Of a stretch of 45,904 nt of DNA, positions 1 to 8,694 are shown piece after piece. Location of the stretch: NCBI GenBank assembly GCA_033763845.1, contig JANRJR010000032.1, forward strand, positions 1 to 45,904, read 5' to 3'. The notes below the pieces were generated by a model that saw only the letters and a program-made list of their open reading frames with translations, did not search any database and was not told where the DNA came from. How positions within the stretch are numbered: the first letter of the stretch is position 1; every line of letters starts with the position of its first letter. The DNA comes from DASZBR01 sp033763845. Its GTDB lineage: Bacteria > Pseudomonadota > Gammaproteobacteria > DASZBR01. The position numbers and the translations under genes are program-made.

Positions 1-2813
1 ACCTTCTTCAAATACTCCCCCGTATGGGATTTTTTATTTTTCGCGACGTCTTCGGGAGTTCCACACGCCACTAATGTTCCGCCTTTATTTCCCCCTTCAG
101 GACCTAAATCAATAATCCAGTCGGCGGTTTTGATTACATCTAAATTATGTTCAATAACTACAACCGTATTACCTTTTTCTTTTAAACGATGCAGAACTTC
201 TAATAATTGCGCGATATCATGAAAATGCAATCCTGTCGTCGGCTCGTCTAATATATATAGAGTATTACCCGTGTCGCGACGCGATAATTCTTTTGATAAT
301 TTCACACGCTGCGCTTCGCCACCCGATAAAGTAGTAGCGCTCTGCCCCAATGTTATATAACTTAAACCGACATCCACTAACGTCTGTAATTTGCGTGCAA
401 TAACGGGAACCGCATCAAAAAATACGCGGGCATCTTCAACGGTCATCTCCAACACCTCATAAATATTTTTATGTTTGTATTTTACTTCCAATGTTTCGCG
501 ATTATACCGTGCACCTTTACAGACATCACACATCACATAAATATCTGGCAGAAAATGCATGGCGACTTTAATGACTCCATCACCCTCACACGCTTCACAT
601 CGTCCACCACGAACATTAAAACTAAAGCGTCCCGGCGAATATCCACGCGAACGCGCTTCTTGTGTGCCAGAAAATAATTCACGAATATGCGTAAACATGC
701 CCGTATATGTCGCAGGATTTGAACGCGGTGTTCTTCCAATCGGCGCTTGATCAATATCAACGACTGTTTCAAATTGCTCTAAGCCTTTAATACTTTCGTG
801 ACCAGCTGGCATAATTAACGTCGAGCCATTTAATGCTCTCGCAGCTGCAGGATACAACGTATCATTAATTAAAGTAGACTTTCCTGATCCAGATACGCCC
901 GTAATACACGTTAATAATCCGGCGGGAATTTTTACAGAAATATTTTTTAAATTATTCCCAGTTGCACCCTTAATTTCTATGACCTTTTTCGGATTCATAG
1001 GCGTACGCTGTGAAGGAATTACAATACTTTTTCGTCCGCTTAAATAATCTGCGGTCAGAGAATTTTTATTGCTTAAAATAGATTTGGGTGACCCTTGCGC
1101 GACGATTTTACCACCATGCACACCAGCACCAGGGCCTAAATCAATCACATGATCGGCGCTTAATATCGCTTCTTCATCGTGCTCTACTACTAATACAGTA
1201 TTACCTAAATCCCTTAAATAATTTAAGGTTTTTAATAATCGCGCATTATCTCTTTGATGCAAGCCTATAGACGGCTCATCTAAAATATACATCACACCCA
1301 CCAATGCAGAACCAATTTGACTGGCGAGCCTTATTCTTTGTGCTTCGCCACCCGATAGTGTTTCTGCACGTCTATCAAGTGATAAATAATCCAAACCAAC
1401 GTTTTTTAAAAAATTTAATCTTGCAATAATTTCTTTGAGGATTTTGGACGCAATTTCGCCTCTTTTACCTGTCAATTTTAATTTTTCAAAAAAGTCTAAT
1501 GATTCTATAATCGAAAAACCTGTTATTTTTGGGAGATTAATTTTGTTAATAAAAACATTACGGGCTTCTTCTCTCAATCGCGAACCTGAACATGACTGAC
1601 AGGGTTGATGTGATAAATATTTAAAAAATTCTTCACGCATCATATCCGAATCAGTCTCACGGTAACGACGTTCAAAATTATGTACTATGCCTTCAAATGG
1701 TTTAATTTTTTCATACACGGCTCCGCGATCGTTAACATATCTAAAATGAATATCTTGTTCACCAGAACCATAAAAAATAATATCTTTGGCTTTTTGCGAT
1801 AATTGTGAGAATGGCTTGTCTAAATCAAATTTATAATATTTCGCGACAGCCACCAATAAACTATAATAATAACCACTGCGTTTATCCCATCCACGAACTG
1901 CACCAGCATTAATACTCAGTGATTCATCGGTCACAATTCGCTTAGGATCAAAAAATTGTTTTTCACCCAGTCCATCACATTCTGCACATGCACCCACGGG
2001 ATTATTAAATGAAAACAATCGGGGTTCGAGTTCTTGAAGAGAATATCCACAATGTGGGCAGGCAAATTTGGAAGAAAATAACAAATCTGTTTTTTTAGAA
2101 TCTATAAAGTGAATTTTGACTAATCCAGACGACAATCCTACAGCTGTTTCTAAAGACTCTGCTAAACGCTGTCTTATATCCGCTCTGACTTTTAATCTAT
2201 CAACAACCACTTCAATAGTATGTTTTTGGCGTAATGATAAAGCTTTGAATTGATCTAATTCGATAATTTCACCATCAATTCTGGCTCGTATAAATCCTTT
2301 GGACTTTAATTCATTGATTAATTCAACATGCTCGCCTTTTCGTTCTTGCACAACCGGCGACATCACCATGATTTTAGTGTCTTCCGGTAGATCCAAAATA
2401 TTATCAACCATTTGACTAATGGTTTGCGCATTTAAAATAACATTATGCGTTGGACAATGCGGCTCACCCACACGCGCAAATAATAATCGCAAATAGTCAT
2501 AAATTTCTGTCACTGTTCCGACAGTCGATCGTGGGTTATGCGAGGTTGATTTTTGCTCAATTGCAATCGCCGGTGACAAGCCTTCTATATGATCCACATC
2601 GGGCTTTTCCATCATCGATAAAAATTGCCGCGCATACGCTGACAATGATTCGACATAACGACGCTGACCCTCGGCGTATAGTGTATCAAACGCGAGTGAT
2701 GACTTCCCCGATCCGGATAACCCTGTGATGACAACTAATTTATCACGGGGAATATCGAGTGTGAGATTTTGTAAGTTGTGGGTCCGTGCCCCTTGGATGC
2801 GAATGCTATTCAT
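1..2813 (-). CDS. uvrA: UvrA, excinuclease ABC subunit A (partial, C-terminal tip off the left edge)
   Basis: This is the damage-recognition ATPase of nucleotide excision repair, which loads UvrB on damaged DNA in the cytoplasm. Read on the minus strand it begins MNSIRIQGARTHNLQNL, followed by a Walker A (GLSGSGKSSLAFDTLYAEGQ). An LSGGEAQRIRLASQIG signature lies near 1350, a second Walker A (GVSGSGKSTLIN) near 890, and a second LSGGEAQRVKLSKEL near 300. Cys-pair zinc-finger motifs occur near 2040-1980 and 1600. The frame is open for 937 codons to the window edge and stops in the usual tail (GEYLKK), so only a few residues are missing. The start at 2813 matches the family start. The gene is divergent from the MFS gene with about 50 bases between. 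I looked for a LexA-type CTGT-N8-ACAG box there and saw none. Confidence 0.97.
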   Translation of the reverse strand, partial: MNSIRIQGARTHNLQNLTLDIPRDKLVVITGLSGSGKSSLAFDTLYAEGQRRYVESLSAYARQFLSMMEKPDVDHIEGLSPAIAIEQKSTSHNPRSTVGTVTEIYDYLRLLFARVGEPHCPTHNVILNAQTISQMVDNILDLPEDTKIMVMSPVVQERKGEHVELINELKSKGFIRARIDGEIIELDQFKALSLRQKHTIEVVVDRLKVRADIRQRLAESLETAVGLSSGLVKIHFIDSKKTDLLFSSKFACPHCGYSLQELEPRLFSFNNPVGACAECDGLGEKQFFDPKRIVTDESLSINAGAVRGWDKRSGYYYSLLVAVAKYYKFDLDKPFSQLSQKAKDIIFYGSGEQDIHFRYVNDRGAVYEKIKPFEGIVHNFERRYRETDSDMMREEFFKYLSHQPCQSCSGSRLREEARNVFINKINLPKITGFSIIESLDFFEKLKLTGKRGEIASKILKEIIARLNFLKNVGLDYLSLDRRAETLSGGEAQRIRLASQIGSALVGVMYILDEPSIGLHQRDNARLLKTLNYLRDLGNTVLVVEHDEEAILSADHVIDLGPGAGVHGGKIVAQGSPKSILSNKNSLTADYLSGRKSIVIPSQRTPMNPKKVIEIKGATGNNLKNISVKIPAGLLTCITGVSGSGKSTLINDTLYPAAARALNGSTLIMPAGHESIKGLEQFETVVDIDQAPIGRTPRSNPATYTGMFTHIRELFSGTQEARSRGYSPGRFSFNVRGGRCEACEGDGVIKVAMHFLPDIYVMCDVCKGARYNRETLEVKYKHKNIYEVLEMTVEDARVFFDAVPVIARKLQTLVDVGLSYITLGQSATTLSGGEAQRVKLSKELSRRDTGNTLYILDEPTTGLHFHDIAQLLEVLHRLKEKGNTVVVIEHNLDVIKTADWIIDLGPEGGNKGGTLVACGTPEDVAKNKKSHTGEYLKK

Positions 2814-2865
2814 AGTGCGCTATAATAGCATGCTCTTTCCGTAATACGAGGATAGTCAAAAATTC

Positions 2866-3906
2866 ATGCTTTATATTGAAAAACGCGCGACTTTATCCCT
2901 CGCCACCCTATTTAGTTTACGGATGCTCGGTCTGTTTATTGTTTTACCCGTTTTTACGCCTTATGCAAAAACGCTTTCAGACGCAACACCCTTTTTAATG
3001 GGCTTAGCATTGGGGATTTATGGATTAACACAAGCCGCCTTTCAATTACCACTTGGCGCCCTATCTGATTACTATCCACGCAAAAATATTATTGCATTAG
3101 GTTTTTTTATTTTTATTCTCGGCAGCGTTGTTGCTGCAATTTCAGATAATATTTTTATGCTCATGGTTGGCCGTGCATTACAAGGTTCTGGTGCTGTAGG
3201 AAGCACTATCATGGCGCTACTCTCCGATTTTACGCGAGCGGAAAAGCGTTCGAAATCTATGGCAATTGTCGGCATGATTATTGGCATGACATTTTTTATG
3301 TCATTACTCATTGGGCCTTTCTTGAATCATTTCATTGGCGTGCACGGAATATTTTGGCTAAGTGCTTTATTAGGATTAATCGCAATACTATTAAATTATT
3401 ATTGGGTGCCTATTCCAAAACACACTCACCTAGACGAATCCACAAAGAATTTTACTAAAAATTTAAAATCATTACTTCGCGAACCCGAACTGTTAAAATT
3501 AGATTTAGGCATTTTTTTATTACACGCTGTATTAACTGCAACTTTTGTTATTATGCCATTATATGTTCATAAACCATGGGTTTATGCGCCCGCATTAATT
3601 TTATCTGTATTATTTACATTTAAATTTATGAAATGTATTCGAGCTGCTGTTGCGGGATTAGTGTTATCACTGTTGTGTCTATGGCAATTTCATGAAAATA
3701 TTTATTTATTAATGACCGGATTATGTTTATTTTTTACAGGCTTTAATATTCTAGAAGCAAACTTACCTTCACTGGTTTCACAAACTGCTCCATCTCGATT
3801 AAAAGGTACGGCGATTGGCGTATATTCAACGTGCCAATATTTAGGTATTTTTGCCGGTGGAATTGTCGGTGGATTGTTATTACAATCAAGTTTCATAATT
3901 TCATAG
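2866..3906 (+). CDS. MFS transporter, YajR-like, shortened
   Basis: This is an inner-membrane major facilitator superfamily protein, probably a drug or metabolite exporter; the substrate is unknown. The N-terminal half is well kept: LALGIYGLTQAAFQLPLGALSD, then GRALQGSGAVGSTIMALLSD, which are YajR-type motif A and motif B/C regions. The second half has EANLPSLVSQ and KGTAIGVYS, also typical of YajR. At 346 residues it is short for the family. The loop and helix around residues 225-265 look compressed, and the frame stops at QSSFIIS, where the last membrane helix would be expected. It may therefore be decaying or a minimal version. It lies between uvrA and ssb, and ssb starts 10 bases after its stop. 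The ATG at 2866 has a GAGGAT ribosome site about 12 bases upstream. Confidence 0.8.
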   Translation: MLYIEKRATLSLATLFSLRMLGLFIVLPVFTPYAKTLSDATPFLMGLALGIYGLTQAAFQLPLGALSDYYPRKNIIALGFFIFILGSVVAAISDNIFMLMVGRALQGSGAVGSTIMALLSDFTRAEKRSKSMAIVGMIIGMTFFMSLLIGPFLNHFIGVHGIFWLSALLGLIAILLNYYWVPIPKHTHLDESTKNFTKNLKSLLREPELLKLDLGIFLLHAVLTATFVIMPLYVHKPWVYAPALILSVLFTFKFMKCIRAAVAGLVLSLLCLWQFHENIYLLMTGLCLFFTGFNILEANLPSLVSQTAPSRLKGTAIGVYSTCQYLGIFAGGIVGGLLLQSSFIIS

Positions 3907-3916
3907 GAGACGTATC

Positions 3917-4366
3917 ATGGCTCGAGGGGTTAACAAGGTTATTTTAATTGGAAATTTAGGCGCAGACCCGGAAGTTCGGTTTATGCCTAGCGGTGGCGCA
4001 GTTGCGAATTTACGCATTGCAACCAGTGAGTCGTGGAAAGACAAACAAACCGGCGAGCAGCATGAACGTACCGAATGGCATACCGTTGTATTATTTAATC
4101 GCCTTGGTGAAATTGCAGGCGAATATTTAAAAAAAGGCTCTAAAGTTTTTATTGAAGGTTCATTACGCACACGCAAGTGGCAAGACAAAACGGGCCAAGA
4201 TCGTTACACGACAGAAATTGTTGGCGCTGAAATGCAAATGTTGGATAGCAAAGGTGGCGGCCAATCTTTCCAAGCAGATGATCGCGGCAGCAGCACATCT
4301 GAATCTCGTCCGACGGCTGCACCAGTTGCAGCATCGACTGAATTGGATGATGACATACCGTTTTGA
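3917..4366 (+). CDS. ssb: Single-stranded DNA-binding protein SSB
   Basis: SSB coats single-stranded DNA during replication, recombination and repair. The 149-residue product has an N-terminal OB fold beginning MARGVNKVILIGNLGADPEV and containing the conserved WHTVVLFNRLGEIAGEYLKKG stretch (a little over residues 50-75). A Ser/Ala/Gly-rich linker follows, then the acidic tip DDDIPF, which docks partner proteins such as exonuclease I and PriA in this family. Length and architecture are standard. A strong AGGAGA ribosome site sits 8 bases before the ATG. The uvrA-MFS-ssb neighbourhood is common in Gammaproteobacteria. A VOC-family gene follows after about 60 bases that contain a REP-like palindrome. 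Confidence 0.97.
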   Translation: MARGVNKVILIGNLGADPEVRFMPSGGAVANLRIATSESWKDKQTGEQHERTEWHTVVLFNRLGEIAGEYLKKGSKVFIEGSLRTRKWQDKTGQDRYTTEIVGAEMQMLDSKGGGQSFQADDRGSSTSESRPTAAPVAASTELDDDIPF

Positions 4367-4380
4367 TTTTTCCCCACACA

Positions 4381-4402
4381 GGGGCGCGATTCATCCCGCC
4401 CC
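4381..4402. repeat. REP-like imperfect palindrome (copy 1)
   Basis: A 22-base palindrome: GGGGCG pairs with CGCCCC, then one C/C mismatch, then GAT pairs with ATC around a 2-base loop. It is flanked by ACA on the left and TAC on the right. It lies in the ssb-VOC gap. A second copy with the same layout and similar flanks is at 34189-34208. No T-run follows, so it is unlikely to be a simple intrinsic terminator. Confidence 0.6.
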
Positions 4403-4427
4403 TACAATCTTCGCAGAGGAAATTTCC

Positions 4428-4832
4428 ATGTCTCGCCCCCTACACTTCCCTTGGGTTTCACCTTATATAATGGTAAGCCAACTTGAATCTGCCATTAATT
4501 TTTACCACAAAGCCTTCGGCTTTGAGTTCAAAGAACATACACCTGAGCACGCTGAAATGCGCTACAAAGATCAAATCCTGATGTTTGGCCAAGAAGGCTC
4601 TTACAACAGTAAATCCAAATCGCCCAAATCCAGCAAAACAGAATGTCCTATCAACTTATATATATATGTAGAAAATGTAGATGAATTCTACAAAAGTGCG
4701 GTAGAATCTGGAGCGAAATCGATGGGCACACCGGAAGATATGTACTGGGGTGACCGAATGTGTCGACTTCAATGTCCCGAAGGATATATGTGGGCATTTG
4801 CAACCAACAAGGTTCCCTGTAACAAAACATAA
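4428..4832 (+). CDS. VOC-family (glyoxalase/bleomycin-resistance fold) protein
   Basis: A 134-residue cytoplasmic protein of the vicinal oxygen chelate superfamily. It shows the two beta-alpha-beta-beta-beta halves: FPWVSPYIMVSQLESAINFY at the start, and INLYIYVENVDEFYKSAVESG in the second half, followed by EDMYWGDRMCRLQCPEGYMW. The GDR and PEG motifs resemble PhnB/glyoxalase-like members of unknown substrate. An upstream-extended frame exists, but it runs antiparallel to good codon use and overlaps ssb. The ATG at 4428 has an AGAGGAAA ribosome site, so it is preferred. cyoA starts 11 bases downstream, so this gene may be co-transcribed with the oxidase genes. The specific reaction cannot be inferred. 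Confidence 0.85.
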   Translation: MSRPLHFPWVSPYIMVSQLESAINFYHKAFGFEFKEHTPEHAEMRYKDQILMFGQEGSYNSKSKSPKSSKTECPINLYIYVENVDEFYKSAVESGAKSMGTPEDMYWGDRMCRLQCPEGYMWAFATNKVPCNKT

Positions 4833-4843
4833 AGGGTATTCAC

Positions 4844-5776
4844 ATGATTAAATTTCGACATGTCTTGTATTTCAGTTGCATCGCATTACTGCTCACCGGT
4901 TGCTCCGTCGAAAACATGGGCGTGCTGGATCCGAAAGGAACTATTGCAGCAGATCAAAGACTCCTGTTATTTACTGCAATTGGATTAATGTTATTCGTTG
5001 TTATACCTGTAATATTGATGAATTTTTATTTTGCATGGAAATATCGCGCAAGCAACACCAAAGCAAAATACAGTCCTGATTTTGCTCATAGCACCTTGCT
5101 AGAAATCATATGGTGGGGCGTCCCGATTATTATTATCGCGATTCTTGGAACCATTACATGGATAACCTCTCACCGATATGACCCATACCGCCCACTCGAT
5201 AATGTTGGCGCGAAAAAACCGCTTGTGATTCAAGTTATTGCAATGAACTGGAAATGGTTATTTATTTATCCCCAACAAAATATTGCCAGCGTTAACTTTG
5301 TTCAAATGCCTGTTAATACACCCGTGAGATTTTTTATTACGGCTGATGCACCGATGAATTCTTTCCAAATTCCGCAATTAGCTGGGCAAATTTATGCGAT
5401 GCCTGGCATGCAAACTGAATTAAATGTCATGGCAACAGAAAATGGCGATTATCCTGGCATTTCTGCAAATTACAGTGGCGTTGGCTTTGCCGGGATGACC
5501 TTTACTGCACGCGTCAGTTCACAAGCTGACTTTGATGCATGGGTTAAAAAAACGCAGCAGTCACAACAGAAATTATCAAAAGCTGTTTATGCACAACTTG
5601 CAAAACCGAGCGAAAACAATCCTGTTGCTTTTTATGCGCCCGTTTCAAATAATTTATTTAATAACGTCATCATGTCCTACATGATGCCGATGCCATCCAA
5701 CACATCATCTGCTAACGCCAACATGTCTAATATGGATATGCCAGGGATGAAAATGCCACAGAAGGTGAACCCATGA
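4844..5776 (+). CDS. cyoA: Cytochrome bo ubiquinol oxidase subunit II
   Basis: Subunit II of the heme-copper quinol oxidase, which transfers electrons from ubiquinol to oxygen across the inner membrane. The N-terminus is a lipoprotein signal with the lipobox LLTGC (Cys20), followed by two membrane helices (about residues 40-62 and 84-106). A periplasmic cupredoxin domain follows (VIQVIAMNWKWLFIYPQQNIASVN, then APMNSFQIPQLAGQIYAMPGM). The CuA ligands of cytochrome c oxidases are absent, as expected for a quinol oxidase. The last 30 or so residues are unusually Met-rich (MDMPGMKMP). The stop overlaps cyoB by 4 bases (ATGA). Confidence 0.97.
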   Translation: MIKFRHVLYFSCIALLLTGCSVENMGVLDPKGTIAADQRLLLFTAIGLMLFVVIPVILMNFYFAWKYRASNTKAKYSPDFAHSTLLEIIWWGVPIIIIAILGTITWITSHRYDPYRPLDNVGAKKPLVIQVIAMNWKWLFIYPQQNIASVNFVQMPVNTPVRFFITADAPMNSFQIPQLAGQIYAMPGMQTELNVMATENGDYPGISANYSGVGFAGMTFTARVSSQADFDAWVKKTQQSQQKLSKAVYAQLAKPSENNPVAFYAPVSNNLFNNVIMSYMMPMPSNTSSANANMSNMDMPGMKMPQKVNP

Positions 5777-7764
5777 CCGAAACAATGCAAAAATTACTAT
5801 TTGGAAATTTAACGCTAGATGCCATTCCTTATCACAACCCAATAATTATGGGGGCAGGAAGCTTTATGGCTCTGGTTGCTTTTATTGTTATCGCAACCAT
5901 TACGATCAAAGGACAATGGATTTACATTTGGAAAGAATGGCTAACGTCTGTTGACCATAAAAAAATTGGCATCATGTATATTATTTTAGCTTTTGTTATG
6001 TTGTTGCGTGGTTTTACTGATGCTGTGATGATGCGTTTACAACAAATGATGGCCTACGGACATCATCTGGGTTATCTGCCCCCAGATCATTACCAAGAAA
6101 TCTTCACTGCTCATGGTGTTATCATGATTTTCTTCATGGCGATGCCTTTTATGTTTGGCTTAATTAATGTTGCACTTCCACTGCAACTAGGGTGTAGAGA
6201 CGTAGCCTATCCTTATCTAAATTCACTCAGCTTATGGCTTACTATTGTTGGTGCGGCACTTGTAAACATTTCCTTAGTTATAGGGGATTTTTCTGGCGCA
6301 GGATGGTTGGCATATCCCCCGTTTTCTGAGCTAGCTTACAGCCCAACAGTGGGAGTTGATTATTATATTTGGGCTGTTCAAATCTCAGGTGTAGGCAGTT
6401 TACTTTCTGGAATTAACTTCTTGGTGACGATATTAAAAATGCGTTGCCCAGGTATGACGCTTATGAAGATGCCCATTTTTCCGTGGACAATTATGTGCGC
6501 AATGATTCTCGTTATTCTCGCATTTCCCGTTCTAACCGTGACATTAGCTCTTTTATCGTTTGATCGATTTTTTGGAACACATTTTTTTACAGCCCACTTT
6601 GGCGGAAACGCCATGATGTATATCAATTTAATTTGGATCTGGGGACACCCAGAGGTCTACATTCTTATTCTTCCTGCTTTCGGAATATTCTCAGAGGTTG
6701 TTGCGACATTTTCCAAAAAAAGATTATTTGGATACGCCACTATGGTTGGCGCAACATTTGCAATCACCATTCTGTCTTTCGTAGTCTGGTTACATCACTT
6801 TTTTACCATGGGTGCCGGCGCAAATGTAAATGCGTTCTTTGGAATCATGACAATGATTATTGCAATTCCAACAGGTGTAAAAATCTTCAACTGGTTATTC
6901 ACTATGCATGAAGGTCGCATAACATTTTCAAATTCTATGTTATGGACAATTGGATTTATCATGACATTTACGATCGGAGGTATGACAGGCGTTTTGATGT
7001 CAGTTCCTGCCGCCGATTTCCAAGTGCACAATAGTTTATTTTTAGTCGCGCATTTTCATAATGTCATCATCGGCGGTGTAGTATTTGGTTATTTAGCGGG
7101 ATTAGTGTATTGGTTCCCGAAAATGTTTGGTTTTAAATTAAATGAAAAGTTGGGCGCGGCTTCTTTTGTATGTTGGATCGTTGGTTTTTATGTCGCGTTT
7201 ATGCCGTTGTATGCTCTCGGTCTAATGGGTGCAACACGACGGTTGTACCATTACAATAATGTTGCCTGGCACCCCTACTTTGTTGTTGCAGCGGTAGGAG
7301 TTTCAATTATTGCTTTAGGTATCGTTTTTCAAGTACTCCAATTAATTGTAAGCTATAAAAATCGCCTCAAATACCGAGACAATACTGGCGACCCCTGGGA
7401 TGGCCGAACTCTCGAGTGGGCAATTGCCTCTCCTGCTCCTTTTTATAATTTTGCATTTATCCCTGAAGTTGATTCAAGGGATGCTTACTGGGAAATGAAA
7501 CAAAGAGGACTGCACCCTGAAAAACGAGCCTATGAAGACATTCACATGCCAAAAAATACAGGGGTTGGTTTTTTGATAGCACTTTTCGGGGGTTTATTTT
7601 GTTTTGGAATGGTTTGGCATATTTATTGGATGATTGGATTGGGTCTGTTCGGTATTATTGCCACCGCTATTGCTCGAACGTTTAATCACGATATTGATTA
7701 TTATGTTCCCGCTGCTGAAGTTGAAAGAATAGAAACCGAATTTCTAAAGAGGAAAAACGCATGA
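5773..7764 (+). CDS. cyoB: Cytochrome bo ubiquinol oxidase subunit I
   Basis: The catalytic, proton-pumping subunit, 663 residues, the same length I recall for the E. coli protein. Heme and copper ligands are all visible: FTAHGVIMIFF (low-spin heme His), WGHPEVYILILP (CuB His with the cross-linked Tyr), VWLHHFFTMG (two CuB His) and AHFHNVIIGG (heme His pair). The quinone-site region has RGFTDAVMMR, and then PPDHYQEIF where E. coli has HYDQIF. If my recall is right, the quinone-binding Gln101 is Glu here. Fifteen or so membrane helices are apparent. It is translationally coupled to cyoA and cyoC by 4-base overlaps. Confidence 0.98.
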   Translation: MTETMQKLLFGNLTLDAIPYHNPIIMGAGSFMALVAFIVIATITIKGQWIYIWKEWLTSVDHKKIGIMYIILAFVMLLRGFTDAVMMRLQQMMAYGHHLGYLPPDHYQEIFTAHGVIMIFFMAMPFMFGLINVALPLQLGCRDVAYPYLNSLSLWLTIVGAALVNISLVIGDFSGAGWLAYPPFSELAYSPTVGVDYYIWAVQISGVGSLLSGINFLVTILKMRCPGMTLMKMPIFPWTIMCAMILVILAFPVLTVTLALLSFDRFFGTHFFTAHFGGNAMMYINLIWIWGHPEVYILILPAFGIFSEVVATFSKKRLFGYATMVGATFAITILSFVVWLHHFFTMGAGANVNAFFGIMTMIIAIPTGVKIFNWLFTMHEGRITFSNSMLWTIGFIMTFTIGGMTGVLMSVPAADFQVHNSLFLVAHFHNVIIGGVVFGYLAGLVYWFPKMFGFKLNEKLGAASFVCWIVGFYVAFMPLYALGLMGATRRLYHYNNVAWHPYFVVAAVGVSIIALGIVFQVLQLIVSYKNRLKYRDNTGDPWDGRTLEWAIASPAPFYNFAFIPEVDSRDAYWEMKQRGLHPEKRAYEDIHMPKNTGVGFLIALFGGLFCFGMVWHIYWMIGLGLFGIIATAIARTFNHDIDYYVPAAEVERIETEFLKRKNA

Positions 7765-8342
7765 GCTCGCACGATCATCATCACAACACAGATGCCATAG
7801 ACGTTTTCGGTTTTTGGATCTACATCATGAGTGACTGTGTTTTATTCTCGGCATTATTTGCAACTTATGCAGTTTTATATACCAACACGTTTGGCGCACC
7901 AGGAATTAAAGAATTAACCAGTTTGCCTTATGTATTTGTGGAAACCATGGCACTACTCGCCAGCAGTTTTACATATGGAATGGCTATTCTTGCAATGTAT
8001 AAAAGCAATCGACCCCGCGTTATTTTCTGGTTGGGCGTAACGTTTTTATTTGGATTAACATTCGTCACGATGGAAATAAATGAATTTGTTCACATGTATT
8101 TAGAAGGCCACAGTTGGCATGTGAGCGCAGCGCTTTCAGCATTTTATACTCTCGTTGGCACACACGGGTTACACGTGAGCATGGGTTTATTGTGGATGCT
8201 TATTTCAATGGTCCAATTAATGATGTACGGCATCACACCAACTATGCGTAAACGTTTAACGTATTTAGGATTATTCTGGGCATTTTTGGATATTGTTTGG
8301 ATTTTTGTTTTCACTGTCGTTTATTTAATGGGAGTACTCTAA
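7761..8342 (+). CDS. cyoC: Cytochrome bo ubiquinol oxidase subunit III
   Basis: A 193-residue membrane subunit with five helices, stabilising subunit I of the quinol oxidase. It has a His-rich N-terminus, then DVFGFWIYIMSDCVLFSALF, MEINEFVHMYLEGHSW and GTHGLHVSMGLLWML, all of which are subunit III hallmarks. It is slightly shorter than the E. coli homologue (about 204), with the shortening at the N-terminus. The ATG overlaps the cyoB stop by 4 bases, and cyoD starts one base after its stop. Confidence 0.97.
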   Translation: MSSHDHHHNTDAIDVFGFWIYIMSDCVLFSALFATYAVLYTNTFGAPGIKELTSLPYVFVETMALLASSFTYGMAILAMYKSNRPRVIFWLGVTFLFGLTFVTMEINEFVHMYLEGHSWHVSAALSAFYTLVGTHGLHVSMGLLWMLISMVQLMMYGITPTMRKRLTYLGLFWAFLDIVWIFVFTVVYLMGVL

Positions 8343-8343
8343 G

Positions 8344-8694
8344 ATGTCACACCCTACTCACGATTACGATCCCCATAACGAAGGTTACGGCACCAGTCCA
8401 AAAACATTAAGCGCGTATATTACGGGCCTGATTCTTTCGTTTTTATTAACCGCGGCAGCCTTCTTCATCGTTGATAAGCATTTGTTCAGCACCAGCACAA
8501 TATACGTCACGATTTCTATTCTAGCCTTACTTCAATTCATGGTGCAGACATTATGTTTTCTACGATTAAATGCAGGGCCTGAAGGCCGTTGGAATTTATA
8601 TCCATTTTTATTTGCGATTTTCGTCGTTTTTGTTGTGATGGGTGGCTCGTTGTGGATTATGTATAATCTCAACTACAACATGATGCCCCACTAG
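8344..8694 (+). CDS. cyoD: Cytochrome bo ubiquinol oxidase subunit IV
   Basis: A 116-residue small subunit with three membrane helices (about residues 20-42, 50-70 and 82-105). It assists CuB and heme assembly in the oxidase. The pattern LSAYITGLILSFLLTAAAFF, followed by QFMVQTLCFLRLN and then WNLYPFLFAIFVVFVVMGGS, is typical of CyoD/COX4-prok. Its TAG stop shares one base with the GTG start of cyoE. Confidence 0.95.
   Translation: MSHPTHDYDPHNEGYGTSPKTLSAYITGLILSFLLTAAAFFIVDKHLFSTSTIYVTISILALLQFMVQTLCFLRLNAGPEGRWNLYPFLFAIFVVFVVMGGSLWIMYNLNYNMMPH

Noticed and set aside
2020..2045. GGGGTTCGAGTTC resembling a tRNA T-arm
   Set aside because: It lies inside the uvrA zinc-finger region, and no acceptor or anticodon stem can be formed around it.
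2814..2865. Possible LexA (SOS) operator between uvrA and the MFS gene
   Set aside because: No CTGT-N8-ACAG or close variant is present; the gap shows only TATAAT at 2821-2826 and an isolated TTGACT with wrong spacing.
4152..4832. A 226-codon frame that extends the VOC gene upstream across ssb
   Set aside because: The first 92 codons overlap ssb in another frame and give a Lys/His-rich non-family sequence; the internal ATG at 4428 has a good ribosome site and starts the recognised fold.
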